Positions 18,273 through 26,386 of a DNA stretch of 64,000 nt are shown here, piece after piece; position 1 is the first letter of the stretch; every line of letters starts with the position of its first letter. The translations under genes were made by a program, and so were the position numbers. Source of the DNA: an uncultured Ilyobacter sp. (GTDB taxonomy: Bacteria; Fusobacteriota; Fusobacteriia; Fusobacteriales; Fusobacteriaceae); contig NZ_OY764864.1 of assembly GCF_963668515.1 (NCBI RefSeq), forward strand, positions 1,302,001-1,366,000. The letters are read 5' to 3'. A model generated the notes under the pieces. It had not been told where the DNA came from, ran no database searches, and saw only the letters and a list, made by a program, of their open reading frames with translations.

Positions 18273-19479
18273 AGAAATCAGCCTCTATACCTTGGAACAG
18301 AGTTGCTATTTTTTCCATTAATAGCTCTTTACTAGCTGCAGTTGTGGCAGGGAAAAGTATTCTTAACCTCACATCATCCATTGCTATAAAGTCACTCTCA
18401 CGAACCTTTCCTTTTATCATCTCTGCAACCTCCTCTGGTGTGACTCCTTCAAGTTTGGTTTCAAAGACCATGAAATCCATATCCAGAAGTTTTTTCCTTC
18501 TCTCCTCTTCAAGCATAATTTTATTAAAATATCCCATGGTAAATATCCCTGTATTTCCAAGAGAGTTTTCTTTTATCTCTTTTTTCTCTTTGACAACTGC
18601 CTCTGATAAAGCTTCATTTAGCCAGTGGGTTATTATCTTAAACATCTCATAACTGTACCTCTCGCTGGCTTCAAGACTCATTCTTTCTATATTTATAAAT
18701 CCTAAAATTTCATTATTATTTCTGATGGGGGAAACAAAAACCGGAGAATCCCCCTCTATATCAAGGGGAAATTCCATGGTAGCTCCCGCTTTTATAACCT
18801 CACTGAATACACTGTTCTCTTTTACTTGTAGAAATCCTGGCATTCGTCCGTTTCCTGCTCTTAATATTAGCCTCATAAAATTCTTCTCAAGATTAAAGCT
18901 GTAAATAGACACCACATCACATTCTAAAAACTGTCTCATTATAAGTACTGCTTCTGTGTATATCTGTTCTACACTCATATTTTTAAAAGATGACTTTATC
19001 TGGTTCAGAGTCAGTATACTCTCACGACTGCTTATTATTCTTTTTTTCAGCCTACTGTTTACGGTGATAAGTTTGACATTATTTTCCTTTTGTTTCTCAT
19101 AGTCCTCTCTGGCTTTAGAAACCTCTTCCTCTAGATACATTATCCTTTCATCAGTGGTATCTCTCAGTTTCCCTAGAAAAAGTGCTGTAAAGAAAAACAT
19201 CAAGATAAATTTATAATATTCAAAGCTTGAAAAAAATATGATCATATCCCTTCCCAGTCCTATATAGGATAAAATATAGTAAATTATAGAAAAAGAAACT
19301 ACAAATCCGCTCATATAGGTTCCGTACTTAAGTGATATCACTGCTATCACAATCAAAAAGGGATGCAAGTTCATATTCAAAAAACTGTATTTAAAGGAAG
19401 AAAAATAAAAAAATACAAGATAAACTGCCGTGGTGTACAATAAACTCTCTGTAAAACAATTAAAAGTTTTGCTTTTCAT
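18262..19479 (-). CDS. pelD: PelD c-di-GMP receptor
   Basis: A 405-residue inner-membrane protein: four spans within residues 12-105, a coiled coil (about 108-150), a GAF domain (about 165-300) and a degenerate GGDEF domain (about 305-405). RESD at residues 360-363 occupies the I-site (RxxD) position, five residues before where GGDEF should be; there the sequence reads AMDDVRL, so cyclase activity is lost. This is the PelD layout: c-di-GMP binding switches on Pel synthesis. An AAGGAG ribosome site lies inside the end of the upstream gene, 3 nt away. Confidence 0.9.
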   Translation of the reverse strand: MKSKTFNCFTESLLYTTAVYLVFFYFSSFKYSFLNMNLHPFLIVIAVISLKYGTYMSGFVVSFSIIYYILSYIGLGRDMIIFFSSFEYYKFILMFFFTALFLGKLRDTTDERIMYLEEEVSKAREDYEKQKENNVKLITVNSRLKKRIISSRESILTLNQIKSSFKNMSVEQIYTEAVLIMRQFLECDVVSIYSFNLEKNFMRLILRAGNGRMPGFLQVKENSVFSEVIKAGATMEFPLDIEGDSPVFVSPIRNNNEILGFINIERMSLEASERYSYEMFKIITHWLNEALSEAVVKEKKEIKENSLGNTGIFTMGYFNKIMLEEERRKKLLDMDFMVFETKLEGVTPEEVAEMIKGKVRESDFIAMDDVRLRILFPATTAASKELLMEKIATLFQGIEADFYEI

Positions 19480-19482
19480 AAT

Positions 19483-20397
19483 TTACTCCTTTTCCTCAAA
19501 AAACCTATAGGTGTCCACCGTATCCAAAAAATACCCGTCAAAGCCTGCAGAATCTATTTTTTTCTGATAATCCTTACTTATTTTTTTCCAAGCGGGATCC
19601 CAGTATTTCACAATATAATTTCCCTTCCAGTTGGGATTTTCCTTTTCTATCCATCCAGGCAAAATTTTACTCCACTGCTTTTTCCAGTATCTCCTATAAT
19701 TTTCTGCCTCGCCTATACTAAAATATGCCACGACCAGTCTTCTAGATCCATTTTTCTTCCTTTTCAATCTTTCTACCTGAGATCTGCTGAGAGCTTTCCC
19801 CATATGGTCGGCGTCTATTATAAGGAGGTCATAATCCAAATTTTCCAGTGTTTTTATAAAACTTTCAGCACTCTTAAATTTTTCAGGATTCAGCAGGCAT
19901 AAAAAATTTTCCACATCTTCTAAAGACTTTACACTCTTATTGTTAAAGCCCAACAAGGGTTTATAAATTGAATTTAGCTCATATGTATCGAAGCTTTCCC
20001 CTATAAAGTCATATTTTTTTATATATTTTTTTATTTTCTGCTTGTTCCACATTCTGTCTGTATATTCTATCAAGAGAATCTTTTTATTTTTTTTCCTTAT
20101 TCCTATGAGTTCTTTTAAAGTCTGTTGAATCTGCTCAGAAGTATTTTTTTTGTTGTAAGCTCCTTCACCGTAAAAAAGCGATTCCCGGGATATTCCGTCT
20201 ATTTTTGATAATAATTTTTCATCTGATTTTTTGTCCTTGTAAAACAGTTCTGTACTATTTTGCACTATGATAATTTTACCCTCTTCAGATCTTTCCCTTA
20301 TCTCCCCTATAAAATTTATCATCTCTTTCCTATAATCTATATCCTCTCCACTGCTGGGTAGAAAGATAGAAAACATAAGAATAAATAAAATCAGCAT
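19483..20397 (-). CDS. GH114-like glycoside hydrolase, PelA hydrolase module
   Basis: A 304-residue exported protein with a signal peptide (1-16, ending PSSGED) and an AAGGAGGG ribosome site. The C-terminal half carries the endo-alpha-1,4-polygalactosaminidase/PelA hydrolase landmarks: SIGEAENYR (Glu near 230-232), YWDPAW (265-270) and FDGYFLDTVD (Asp 292 and 295). The first 160 residues are an extra domain I do not recognise. First gene of the pel operon. In the family this enzyme cuts Pel, which is rich in galactosamine residues. In other bacteria hydrolase and deacetylase are often one PelA protein. Confidence 0.82.
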   Translation of the reverse strand: MLILFILMFSIFLPSSGEDIDYRKEMINFIGEIRERSEEGKIIIVQNSTELFYKDKKSDEKLLSKIDGISRESLFYGEGAYNKKNTSEQIQQTLKELIGIRKKNKKILLIEYTDRMWNKQKIKKYIKKYDFIGESFDTYELNSIYKPLLGFNNKSVKSLEDVENFLCLLNPEKFKSAESFIKTLENLDYDLLIIDADHMGKALSRSQVERLKRKKNGSRRLVVAYFSIGEAENYRRYWKKQWSKILPGWIEKENPNWKGNYIVKYWDPAWKKISKDYQKKIDSAGFDGYFLDTVDTYRFFEEKE

Positions 20398-20559
20398 TTT
20401 ATACCCTCCTTGGTAATTACCTTAAGTTTTACATCAGAAATTAACTTTTCTAAAGCCAAGTTCAAAAGATTAATTTTAAAAAATTTAATATATTTTCATT
20501 ATTTATTGAGTTACACTGCTTAATTTATACCATATTCACTCTTTAGTATCATTTTTTGA

Positions 20560-20592
20560 AATTTAACTTTGTAATTATTACAAAATTAAATT
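20560..20592. promoter_or_regulatory. 33-bp palindrome, possible operator
   Basis: Arms 20560-20574 and 20578-20592 are complementary at 14 of 15 positions around a 3-nt centre (core TTTGTAATTATTACAAA). It lies between divergent pel and mtl genes, about 165 bp from pel and 290 bp from mtlA. There is no T run after it, so a protein-binding site is more likely than a terminator. Confidence 0.45.
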
Positions 20593-20800
20593 TTGATTCC
20601 TTTTTTTTGCCATTTAGATATATCCACTTCTGTGAAAAGCTCATTATAATTACTTTATTTTTACTTTCTCACCTTTTGAAGAAAAGATTTTAAATCTTAA
20701 GATAGCTCTTTAAGATAATTTATTTCAAAAAAAAGTGAAATCTAATATTTCTTTCAAAAAGGAAAACAATTACTTCTCTTTACAAGGAACTGTTTGGACA

Positions 20801-20829
20801 TTGAACATTCAGGACGTGAAGAGTATACT
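20801..20829 (+). promoter_or_regulatory. Promoter of mtlA-mtlD
   Basis: TTGAAC (20801-20806), 17-nt spacer, TATACT (20824-20829), a strong sigma-70 match about 53 nt before the mtlA start. MtlR from the nearby gene is the likely activator (inference). Confidence 0.7.
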
Positions 20830-20882
20830 TAATACATGAAGAGAGTTGAAGTTTAAAAAATAAAAATTGGGAGGAAAATATT

Positions 20883-22769
20883 ATGAATCAGACTGAAGTT
20901 AATAATGAAAGTCAAAGTTTAAAAGTTAAGGTTCAGGCCTTTGGTAGATTTTTAAGTGCGATGGTTATGCCAAATATAGGGGCGTTTATCGCTTGGGGGT
21001 TTATCACAGCACTGTTCATCCCTACAGGGTGGCTTCCAAATGAAACCTTTTCAAAACTGGTAGGCCCAATGATAACTTACTTACTACCCCTACTAATAGG
21101 ATACAGCGGTGGTAAAATCGTTGCCGGAGAGCGTGGAGGAGTGGTAGGAGCTATCGCTACTTCAGGAGTAATTATCGGTACTTCAATACCTATGTTTATG
21201 GGTGCTATGATTGCAGGTCCTACCGGAGGATACGTAATCAAGAAGTTCGACGAAGCTATCCACGGAAAGATAAAATCAGGATTTGAGATGCTTATAAATA
21301 ACTTCTCATCGGGATTATTAGGTATGACTTTAGCTCTATTATTCTTCAAGGTTATAGGGCCTGTAGTTCAGATGCTTAATACACTCCTCGGAAATGCAGT
21401 TAAAGGATTAGTTGAGATGAACCTTTTGCCACTTACATCTCTTATCGTAGAACCTGCAAAGATCCTATTCCTTAATAACGCAATAAATCATGGTGTGTTC
21501 TCACCACTAGGAATACAACAATCAACTGAAGTTGGAAAATCATTATTTTTCTTGATAGAAGCTAACCCTGGTCCTGGACTTGGAATACTACTTGCCTATA
21601 TGTTGTTTGGTAAGGGAATGGCCAAAGAATCTGCACCTGGTGCCGCTATTATCCATTTCTTCGGAGGAATTCACGAAATTTATTTCCCATATGTTCTTAT
21701 GCAGCCGCTATTAATAATAGCTGTAATCCTTGGTGGAATGACTGGGGTGTTTACAAACGTAATTTTAAATGGTGGTCTTATAGCACCAGCATCACCAGGA
21801 AGTGTCTTTGCAGTACTTGCTATGACTCCTAAGGGTGGATTTATGGCAACCATGACATCAATCATTCTTGCAACACTAGTATCAGGTTTCGTGGCTATGG
21901 TTATTCTTAAGAAAACTGCCACTGGAAAAGATCTTGATGAAGCTACAGAAAGTATGAAATCTATGAAAAATAAGCCAACTATTTCTGGATCAAAAGATTT
22001 ATCTGAAAATATATCTAAAATAGTAGTTGCCTGCGATGCCGGTATGGGATCTAGTGCAATGGGTGCAAGCCTTCTAAGAAAGAAAATAAAAAATGCAGGA
22101 CTCGATATCGATGTCACAAATCTGGCTATAAACAACCTTACTGAGGATATTGATATAGTTATCACTCATAAAGATCTAACTCCAAGAGCTGAAAAGAAAG
22201 TTACAAATCCTGTGCATATGTCATTAGATAACTTTATGGACGGTAAATTCTATGACTCACTAATAGAAGAACTGAAGGGCAAAGTCGCTGCAGGCAGCGG
22301 TGAAAAAACTGAGGAAGCCCCAGCTAAAGAAGTGTCAGGAGATAATACTATCCTGGTAAAAGACGGAATCATCTTAGGACTTCCTTCTGTCTCTAAAGAA
22401 GAAGCAATCAAAAAAATAGGTATGCAGATGTCTGAAATGGGCTATGTAAAAGATACTTATTATGAATATATGCTTGAAAGAGAAAGTAAATCTACAACTT
22501 TTATAGGAAACAATGTTGCTATCCCTCATGGAACTCTAGAAGGAAAAGCAAGTGTTTTAAAAACTGGTATTGTTATCAATCAATATCCTGAAGGCGTTGA
22601 TTTCGGAGACGGTAACATAGCGTATCTACTCATAGGAATAGCTGGTAAAAATGACGAACATGTGGATATAATCTCTAATATCGCAGATGCAATAGAAGAG
22701 GAAGAAACAGTAGAACTTCTGTCTAAAACAAAAGACGTAGAAGAAATTTATAGCAGATTTTCATCATAA
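20883..22769 (+). CDS. mtlA: Mannitol-specific PTS enzyme IICBA
   Basis: A 628-residue three-domain enzyme II: IIC membrane domain (1-345) with the mannitol-type GGIHEIYFPY segment, IIB (375-465) with phosphocysteine Cys384 in VACDAGMGSS, and IIA (490-628) with phosphohistidine His549 in AIPHGT. Length and domain order match E. coli MtlA (637 residues). It imports mannitol and phosphorylates it to mannitol-1-phosphate. Ribosome site GGGAGG. Followed after 22 nt by mtlD. Confidence 0.96.
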   Translation: MNQTEVNNESQSLKVKVQAFGRFLSAMVMPNIGAFIAWGFITALFIPTGWLPNETFSKLVGPMITYLLPLLIGYSGGKIVAGERGGVVGAIATSGVIIGTSIPMFMGAMIAGPTGGYVIKKFDEAIHGKIKSGFEMLINNFSSGLLGMTLALLFFKVIGPVVQMLNTLLGNAVKGLVEMNLLPLTSLIVEPAKILFLNNAINHGVFSPLGIQQSTEVGKSLFFLIEANPGPGLGILLAYMLFGKGMAKESAPGAAIIHFFGGIHEIYFPYVLMQPLLIIAVILGGMTGVFTNVILNGGLIAPASPGSVFAVLAMTPKGGFMATMTSIILATLVSGFVAMVILKKTATGKDLDEATESMKSMKNKPTISGSKDLSENISKIVVACDAGMGSSAMGASLLRKKIKNAGLDIDVTNLAINNLTEDIDIVITHKDLTPRAEKKVTNPVHMSLDNFMDGKFYDSLIEELKGKVAAGSGEKTEEAPAKEVSGDNTILVKDGIILGLPSVSKEEAIKKIGMQMSEMGYVKDTYYEYMLERESKSTTFIGNNVAIPHGTLEGKASVLKTGIVINQYPEGVDFGDGNIAYLLIGIAGKNDEHVDIISNIADAIEEEETVELLSKTKDVEEIYSRFSS

Positions 22770-22791
22770 AATTATAAGGAAGGGGTAAATA

Positions 22792-23931
22792 ATGAAAATA
22801 GCAATTCAATTTGGTGCGGGAAACATCGGACGTGGATTTATAGGTAAACTATTATCTCAATCAGGGTACAATGTGTACTTTGTGGATGTAAATGAAAAAA
22901 TCATAGATGAACTTAAAGCTAAAAAACAATACACAGTAGAAGTGGTAGGAGAATCCAAGGAGGATATCCTTGTAACAAATGTAGATGGCATGATGTCAAC
23001 TAGTCCTGAAGTTCTAGATCTGATATCTAAGGCGGAAATTATTACTACAGCAGTAGGACCAAATGTTCTTAAAATAATCGCAAAAACTATAGCAAAAGGA
23101 ATCGAAAAAAGAATCCAAGATGGAAACAAAGAGAATCTAAACATAATTGCGTGTGAGAATATGATAAACGGTTCTACTTTCCTAAAAGAGGAAGTGGAAA
23201 AGCATATATCTTCTGACGCATTAACTGAAATGACATCTCTTGTTGGATTCCCAAATTCAGCTGTTGACAGAATTGTTCCTCCCATGGAAGGGTCTGACGA
23301 TGTACTTAGAGTACGTGTAGAGCAGTTTAAAGAGTGGATAGTAGAAGAGCCTTTATTTAAGGGAGAAATACCTAAGATAGAGGGAATGCAACTTACAGAC
23401 AACCTTATGGCTTTCGTTGAAAGAAAGCTTTTCACCCTCAACACAGGACATGCTATAACTGCATATTTAGGTGTTCTAAAGGGGTATGAGACTGTAAAAG
23501 AGAGTATAGAGGATGAAGAGATTGCAACTATTGTAAAAGAAGCCATGAAAGAAAGTGGAGAAGTTCTTATCAAGAGATACAGTTTTGAAAGAGAAAAACA
23601 CTATCTTTACATCGATAAGATACTCAACAGATTCAAAAATCCTTATCTGAAAGATGAAGTTAGCAGAGTAGGAAGAGAGCCTTTAAGAAAATTGAGCTTC
23701 AACGACAGACTGATAAAACCTCTGAGAGGAACCATCGAGTACAATACAAAAAATGACAATCTGATAAAAGGTATTGCAGCAGCTTTAAAATACAGAAACC
23801 CTGCAGATGAACAAGCTACCAAATTAGAAGAAAGATTAAACAGTGATGATCTGAAAACTGCAATTGAAGATATCACATCACTTAGCAACAAATCTGTGAT
23901 AGAAAAAATAATAGAAGCTTATAAGGCTTAA
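22792..23931 (+). CDS. mtlD: Mannitol-1-phosphate 5-dehydrogenase
   Basis: A 379-residue NAD-dependent long-chain polyol dehydrogenase. It starts with the Rossmann motif FGAGNIGRGFIG and contains the family segments CENMINGS, GFPNSAVDRIVPP and KLFTLNTGHA. It oxidises mannitol-1-phosphate made by MtlA to fructose-6-phosphate, which enters glycolysis or feeds GlmS, encoded next door. Second gene of the mtlAD operon. Confidence 0.96.
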   Translation: MKIAIQFGAGNIGRGFIGKLLSQSGYNVYFVDVNEKIIDELKAKKQYTVEVVGESKEDILVTNVDGMMSTSPEVLDLISKAEIITTAVGPNVLKIIAKTIAKGIEKRIQDGNKENLNIIACENMINGSTFLKEEVEKHISSDALTEMTSLVGFPNSAVDRIVPPMEGSDDVLRVRVEQFKEWIVEEPLFKGEIPKIEGMQLTDNLMAFVERKLFTLNTGHAITAYLGVLKGYETVKESIEDEEIATIVKEAMKESGEVLIKRYSFEREKHYLYIDKILNRFKNPYLKDEVSRVGREPLRKLSFNDRLIKPLRGTIEYNTKNDNLIKGIAAALKYRNPADEQATKLEERLNSDDLKTAIEDITSLSNKSVIEKIIEAYKA

Positions 23932-23962
23932 ATTTAAAAGTCTGACATTTGGCTTACATTAT

Positions 23963-24005
23963 AAAAGGTGTAATTCTTATATTATTAAGAATTACACCTT
24001 TTTTT
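23963..24005 (+). terminator. Terminator of mtlAD
   Basis: Perfect 17-bp stem (23963-23979 with 23986-24002), 6-nt loop, followed by a T run. Confidence 0.9.
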
Positions 24006-24061
24006 ATTTTCCAGTCAACAATGCAAAGGTCTTAGTTGTTCACAGAGATCTTCTATCTTAT

Positions 24062-24091
24062 AAAAAAATAAAGCCGGAGCTCTGCCCCGGC
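24062..24091 (-). terminator. Terminator of glmS
   Basis: On the - strand GCCGGGG pairs with CTCCGGC (one G-U) around CAGAG, followed by TTTATTTTTTT. It lies 10 nt after the glmS stop codon. Confidence 0.85.
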
Positions 24092-24100
24092 ATCTAAATT

Positions 24101-25927
24101 TTATTCTACTGTAACTGATTTTGCTAAGTTTCTAGGTTTATCAACATCTATTCCTCTCATAGCTGACACGTGGTAGGCTAGAAGTTGAAGTGGTACAATT
24201 GCAGTTATCCCGGCAATAAGGTCATCCGATTCAGGGATATAAATAACTTCATCAGAAATCTCCTCTACCACTGTGTTATTTTCTTGAGTAACAGATATTA
24301 CATAGGCACCTCTTGCTTTTACCTCTTTTATATTAGAGATAGACTTTTCAAAAAGGTTAGACTGGGTAGTTATTGCAACTACAGGGATATCATCCTCTAT
24401 AAGGGCAATAGTACCATGCTTTAACTCTCCAGAAGCAAATGCCTCTGTATGCATGTAGGCAACTTCCTTCATTTTAAGAGAAGCCTCTGTTGCTACACTA
24501 TAGTCAAGTCCTCTTCCTAGATAAAAACCTTGAGTACAGTCTTTTATTTTTTTAGCTATTGCTTTTATCTTGTCTTCCTGAGCAATTATTTTTTCAATTT
24601 TTTCAGGTATTTCATTAAGACCCTTTAAAATAGTTGTATAATCTTCATCAGAGATTATCTCTTTAAGCTTTGCAATATAAAGGGAAAGCATGTAGAAAAC
24701 CACCACTTGAGTTGTATAAGCCTTTGTAGAAGCAACAGCGATTTCAGGACCTGCCCATGTATAAATTACATTGTCTGCCTCCCTTGCTATTGATGATCCG
24801 ATAACGTTTGTTATTGCTAAGGTTTTAGCACCTTTTTGCTTGGCCTCACGAAGAGCTGCCAGTGTATCTAGAGTCTCACCAGACTGACTTACCAGTATTA
24901 CAAGAGTTGTTTCGTCCATGAAAGGATCTGAATATCTAAATTCTGAAGCTATGTCAGCATCTGCTTTTATTTTTGCTATCTTCTGTAGTGCAAACCTTCC
25001 TTGAAGACCAGCATTGTAAGCTGTACCACATGCTATGATATAAATATCTTTTATAGCCTTAAGCTCTTCTTTACCGAGGTTAATATCATCAAAATGGATG
25101 AGGTTATTTTCATCTACTCTTCTTTTTATTGTCTCTCTTATTCCCTCTGGCTGTTCATTTATCTCTTTTAGCATAAAGTGAGGGTATCCAGCTTTGGTAG
25201 CCTGCTCTAAAGACCACTCGATTGTAACTTTTTCTTTTTTTATCTCATTTTTCTCTATATCATATACCTCTACAGAGTCTTTCTTGACAATACCTATCTC
25301 TCCATTCTCAAGGAAATATACATCCTTAGTATACTTTAGAAGAGCAGGAACGTCAGAAGCTATGAAGTTTTCGTCTTTTCCAAGACCTATTACTAAAGGA
25401 CTGTCCTTTCTGGCACAAAATACAGTGTCTGGATATTTTGTATTTAATATTCCAAGTCCATAAGATCCTTTTACCTTTTTCAGAACTTTCTGAATAGTGG
25501 CAAAAAAGTCCTCTTCCAAATATAAATCTAGAAGGTGTGCTAATACCTCTGTATCTGTATCTGAAAGAAACTCATAGCCCTTTTCAATTAACTCTTTTTT
25601 TATCTCTATATAGTTTTCTATTATACCATTATGAACCACTGAGATGTTTTCACTGGAATTTGAGTGAGGGTGAGAATTCTCATCTGATGGCTTACCGTGA
25701 GTAGCCCATCTAGTATGACCTATGGCCACATGTCCCTCTATAGGATTTTTATCGATGTAGTCTTGTAAAATTCTCAGCCTTCCCTGCTTCTTTTTTACAA
25801 TTAACTTATCTCCAGAACTGACAGCAATACCTGCTGAGTCATATCCCCTATACTCTAATCTGCTTAATCCATCTAAGATAACCCCACTGGCATCTCTGTC
25901 TCCTACATAACCTACGATTCCACACAT
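24101..25927 (-). CDS. glmS: Glutamine--fructose-6-phosphate aminotransferase (isomerizing)
   Basis: A 608-residue enzyme making glucosamine-6-phosphate, the first step to UDP-GlcNAc. The class II glutaminase domain starts MCGIVGYVGDRDA with nucleophile Cys2 (after Met removal Cys1). Two SIS isomerase domains follow (ILVSQSGETLDTLAALREA in the first; ending KPRNLAKSVTVE). Ribosome site GAAGGAGG. The leader contains a glmS ribozyme, so expression should fall when glucosamine-6-phosphate accumulates. Confidence 0.97.
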   Translation of the reverse strand: MCGIVGYVGDRDASGVILDGLSRLEYRGYDSAGIAVSSGDKLIVKKKQGRLRILQDYIDKNPIEGHVAIGHTRWATHGKPSDENSHPHSNSSENISVVHNGIIENYIEIKKELIEKGYEFLSDTDTEVLAHLLDLYLEEDFFATIQKVLKKVKGSYGLGILNTKYPDTVFCARKDSPLVIGLGKDENFIASDVPALLKYTKDVYFLENGEIGIVKKDSVEVYDIEKNEIKKEKVTIEWSLEQATKAGYPHFMLKEINEQPEGIRETIKRRVDENNLIHFDDINLGKEELKAIKDIYIIACGTAYNAGLQGRFALQKIAKIKADADIASEFRYSDPFMDETTLVILVSQSGETLDTLAALREAKQKGAKTLAITNVIGSSIAREADNVIYTWAGPEIAVASTKAYTTQVVVFYMLSLYIAKLKEIISDEDYTTILKGLNEIPEKIEKIIAQEDKIKAIAKKIKDCTQGFYLGRGLDYSVATEASLKMKEVAYMHTEAFASGELKHGTIALIEDDIPVVAITTQSNLFEKSISNIKEVKARGAYVISVTQENNTVVEEISDEVIYIPESDDLIAGITAIVPLQLLAYHVSAMRGIDVDKPRNLAKSVTVE

Positions 25928-26029
25928 AAATTTTTCCTCCTTCTTGTCTGAAAGTATCCACTACTTCAGTAAATATGAATTTTTTCACAACAAAAAGAGC
26001 CTATTATAACTCTTTTATGAGAAGGAAAT

Positions 26030-26168
26030 GTTACTGAAACGTCTTTTGTCCCAAAGATCACTCTTTGAATTTGTAACGTTACTGAGGTTGTAACCACCTT
26101 CGGAGCATCCGCCGAATTTTCGATAACTCCGTTCCTCGTCAGCTTATATATTCATAAGCCCTGGCGCT
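26030..26168 (-). ncRNA. glmS ribozyme (glucosamine-6-phosphate-activated)
   Basis: On the - strand, starting at 26168, the conserved core appears in order: AGCGCC at the cleavage site (cut expected between 26168 and 26167), GACGAGG, GGAGTTATCGA, AATTCGGCGGATGCTCC, then P3 (GGTTACAACC) and P4-like pairing ending in GTTTCAGTAAC near 26030. This matches the glmS ribozyme family and lies about 100 nt before glmS. Exact 3' limit is approximate. Confidence 0.92.
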
Positions 26169-26386
26169 TTTTTTATTTTTATTTCCCTCTTGTTGCCTTT
26201 ATATAGTATATTATAATGAATACATACTACCTGTTTATTGTAACAGAAAAAAAATTTATTTACAATTCAATTTTTCAGCATCTCATCAAATCATTTTTTT
26301 CAAAAAAAACTGAAAAGATTTGTTAGTGTTTCGATTTGGTGAAAACAGTACAATATGCAAACAATACAAGGTGAGGGGATATCTTT

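Larger units (their letters stand above)
20398..20882. other. Divergent intergenic region between pel operon and mtlAD
   Basis: 485 bp, very AT-rich. It holds a 33-bp near-perfect palindrome (20560-20592), the mtl promoter (20801-20829) and the pel ribosome site. No convincing pel promoter with both hexamers was found; a - strand TATAAA near plus 20525 has no good -35. No c-di-GMP riboswitch fold was recognised. Confidence 0.6.

Noticed and set aside
20398..20880. c-di-GMP riboswitch upstream of pel
   Set aside because: No GEMM-type conserved core was found on either strand.
22857..23573. 238-residue - strand reading frame opposite mtlD
   Set aside because: Shadow of mtlD; Ser/Ile-rich translation with no motifs.
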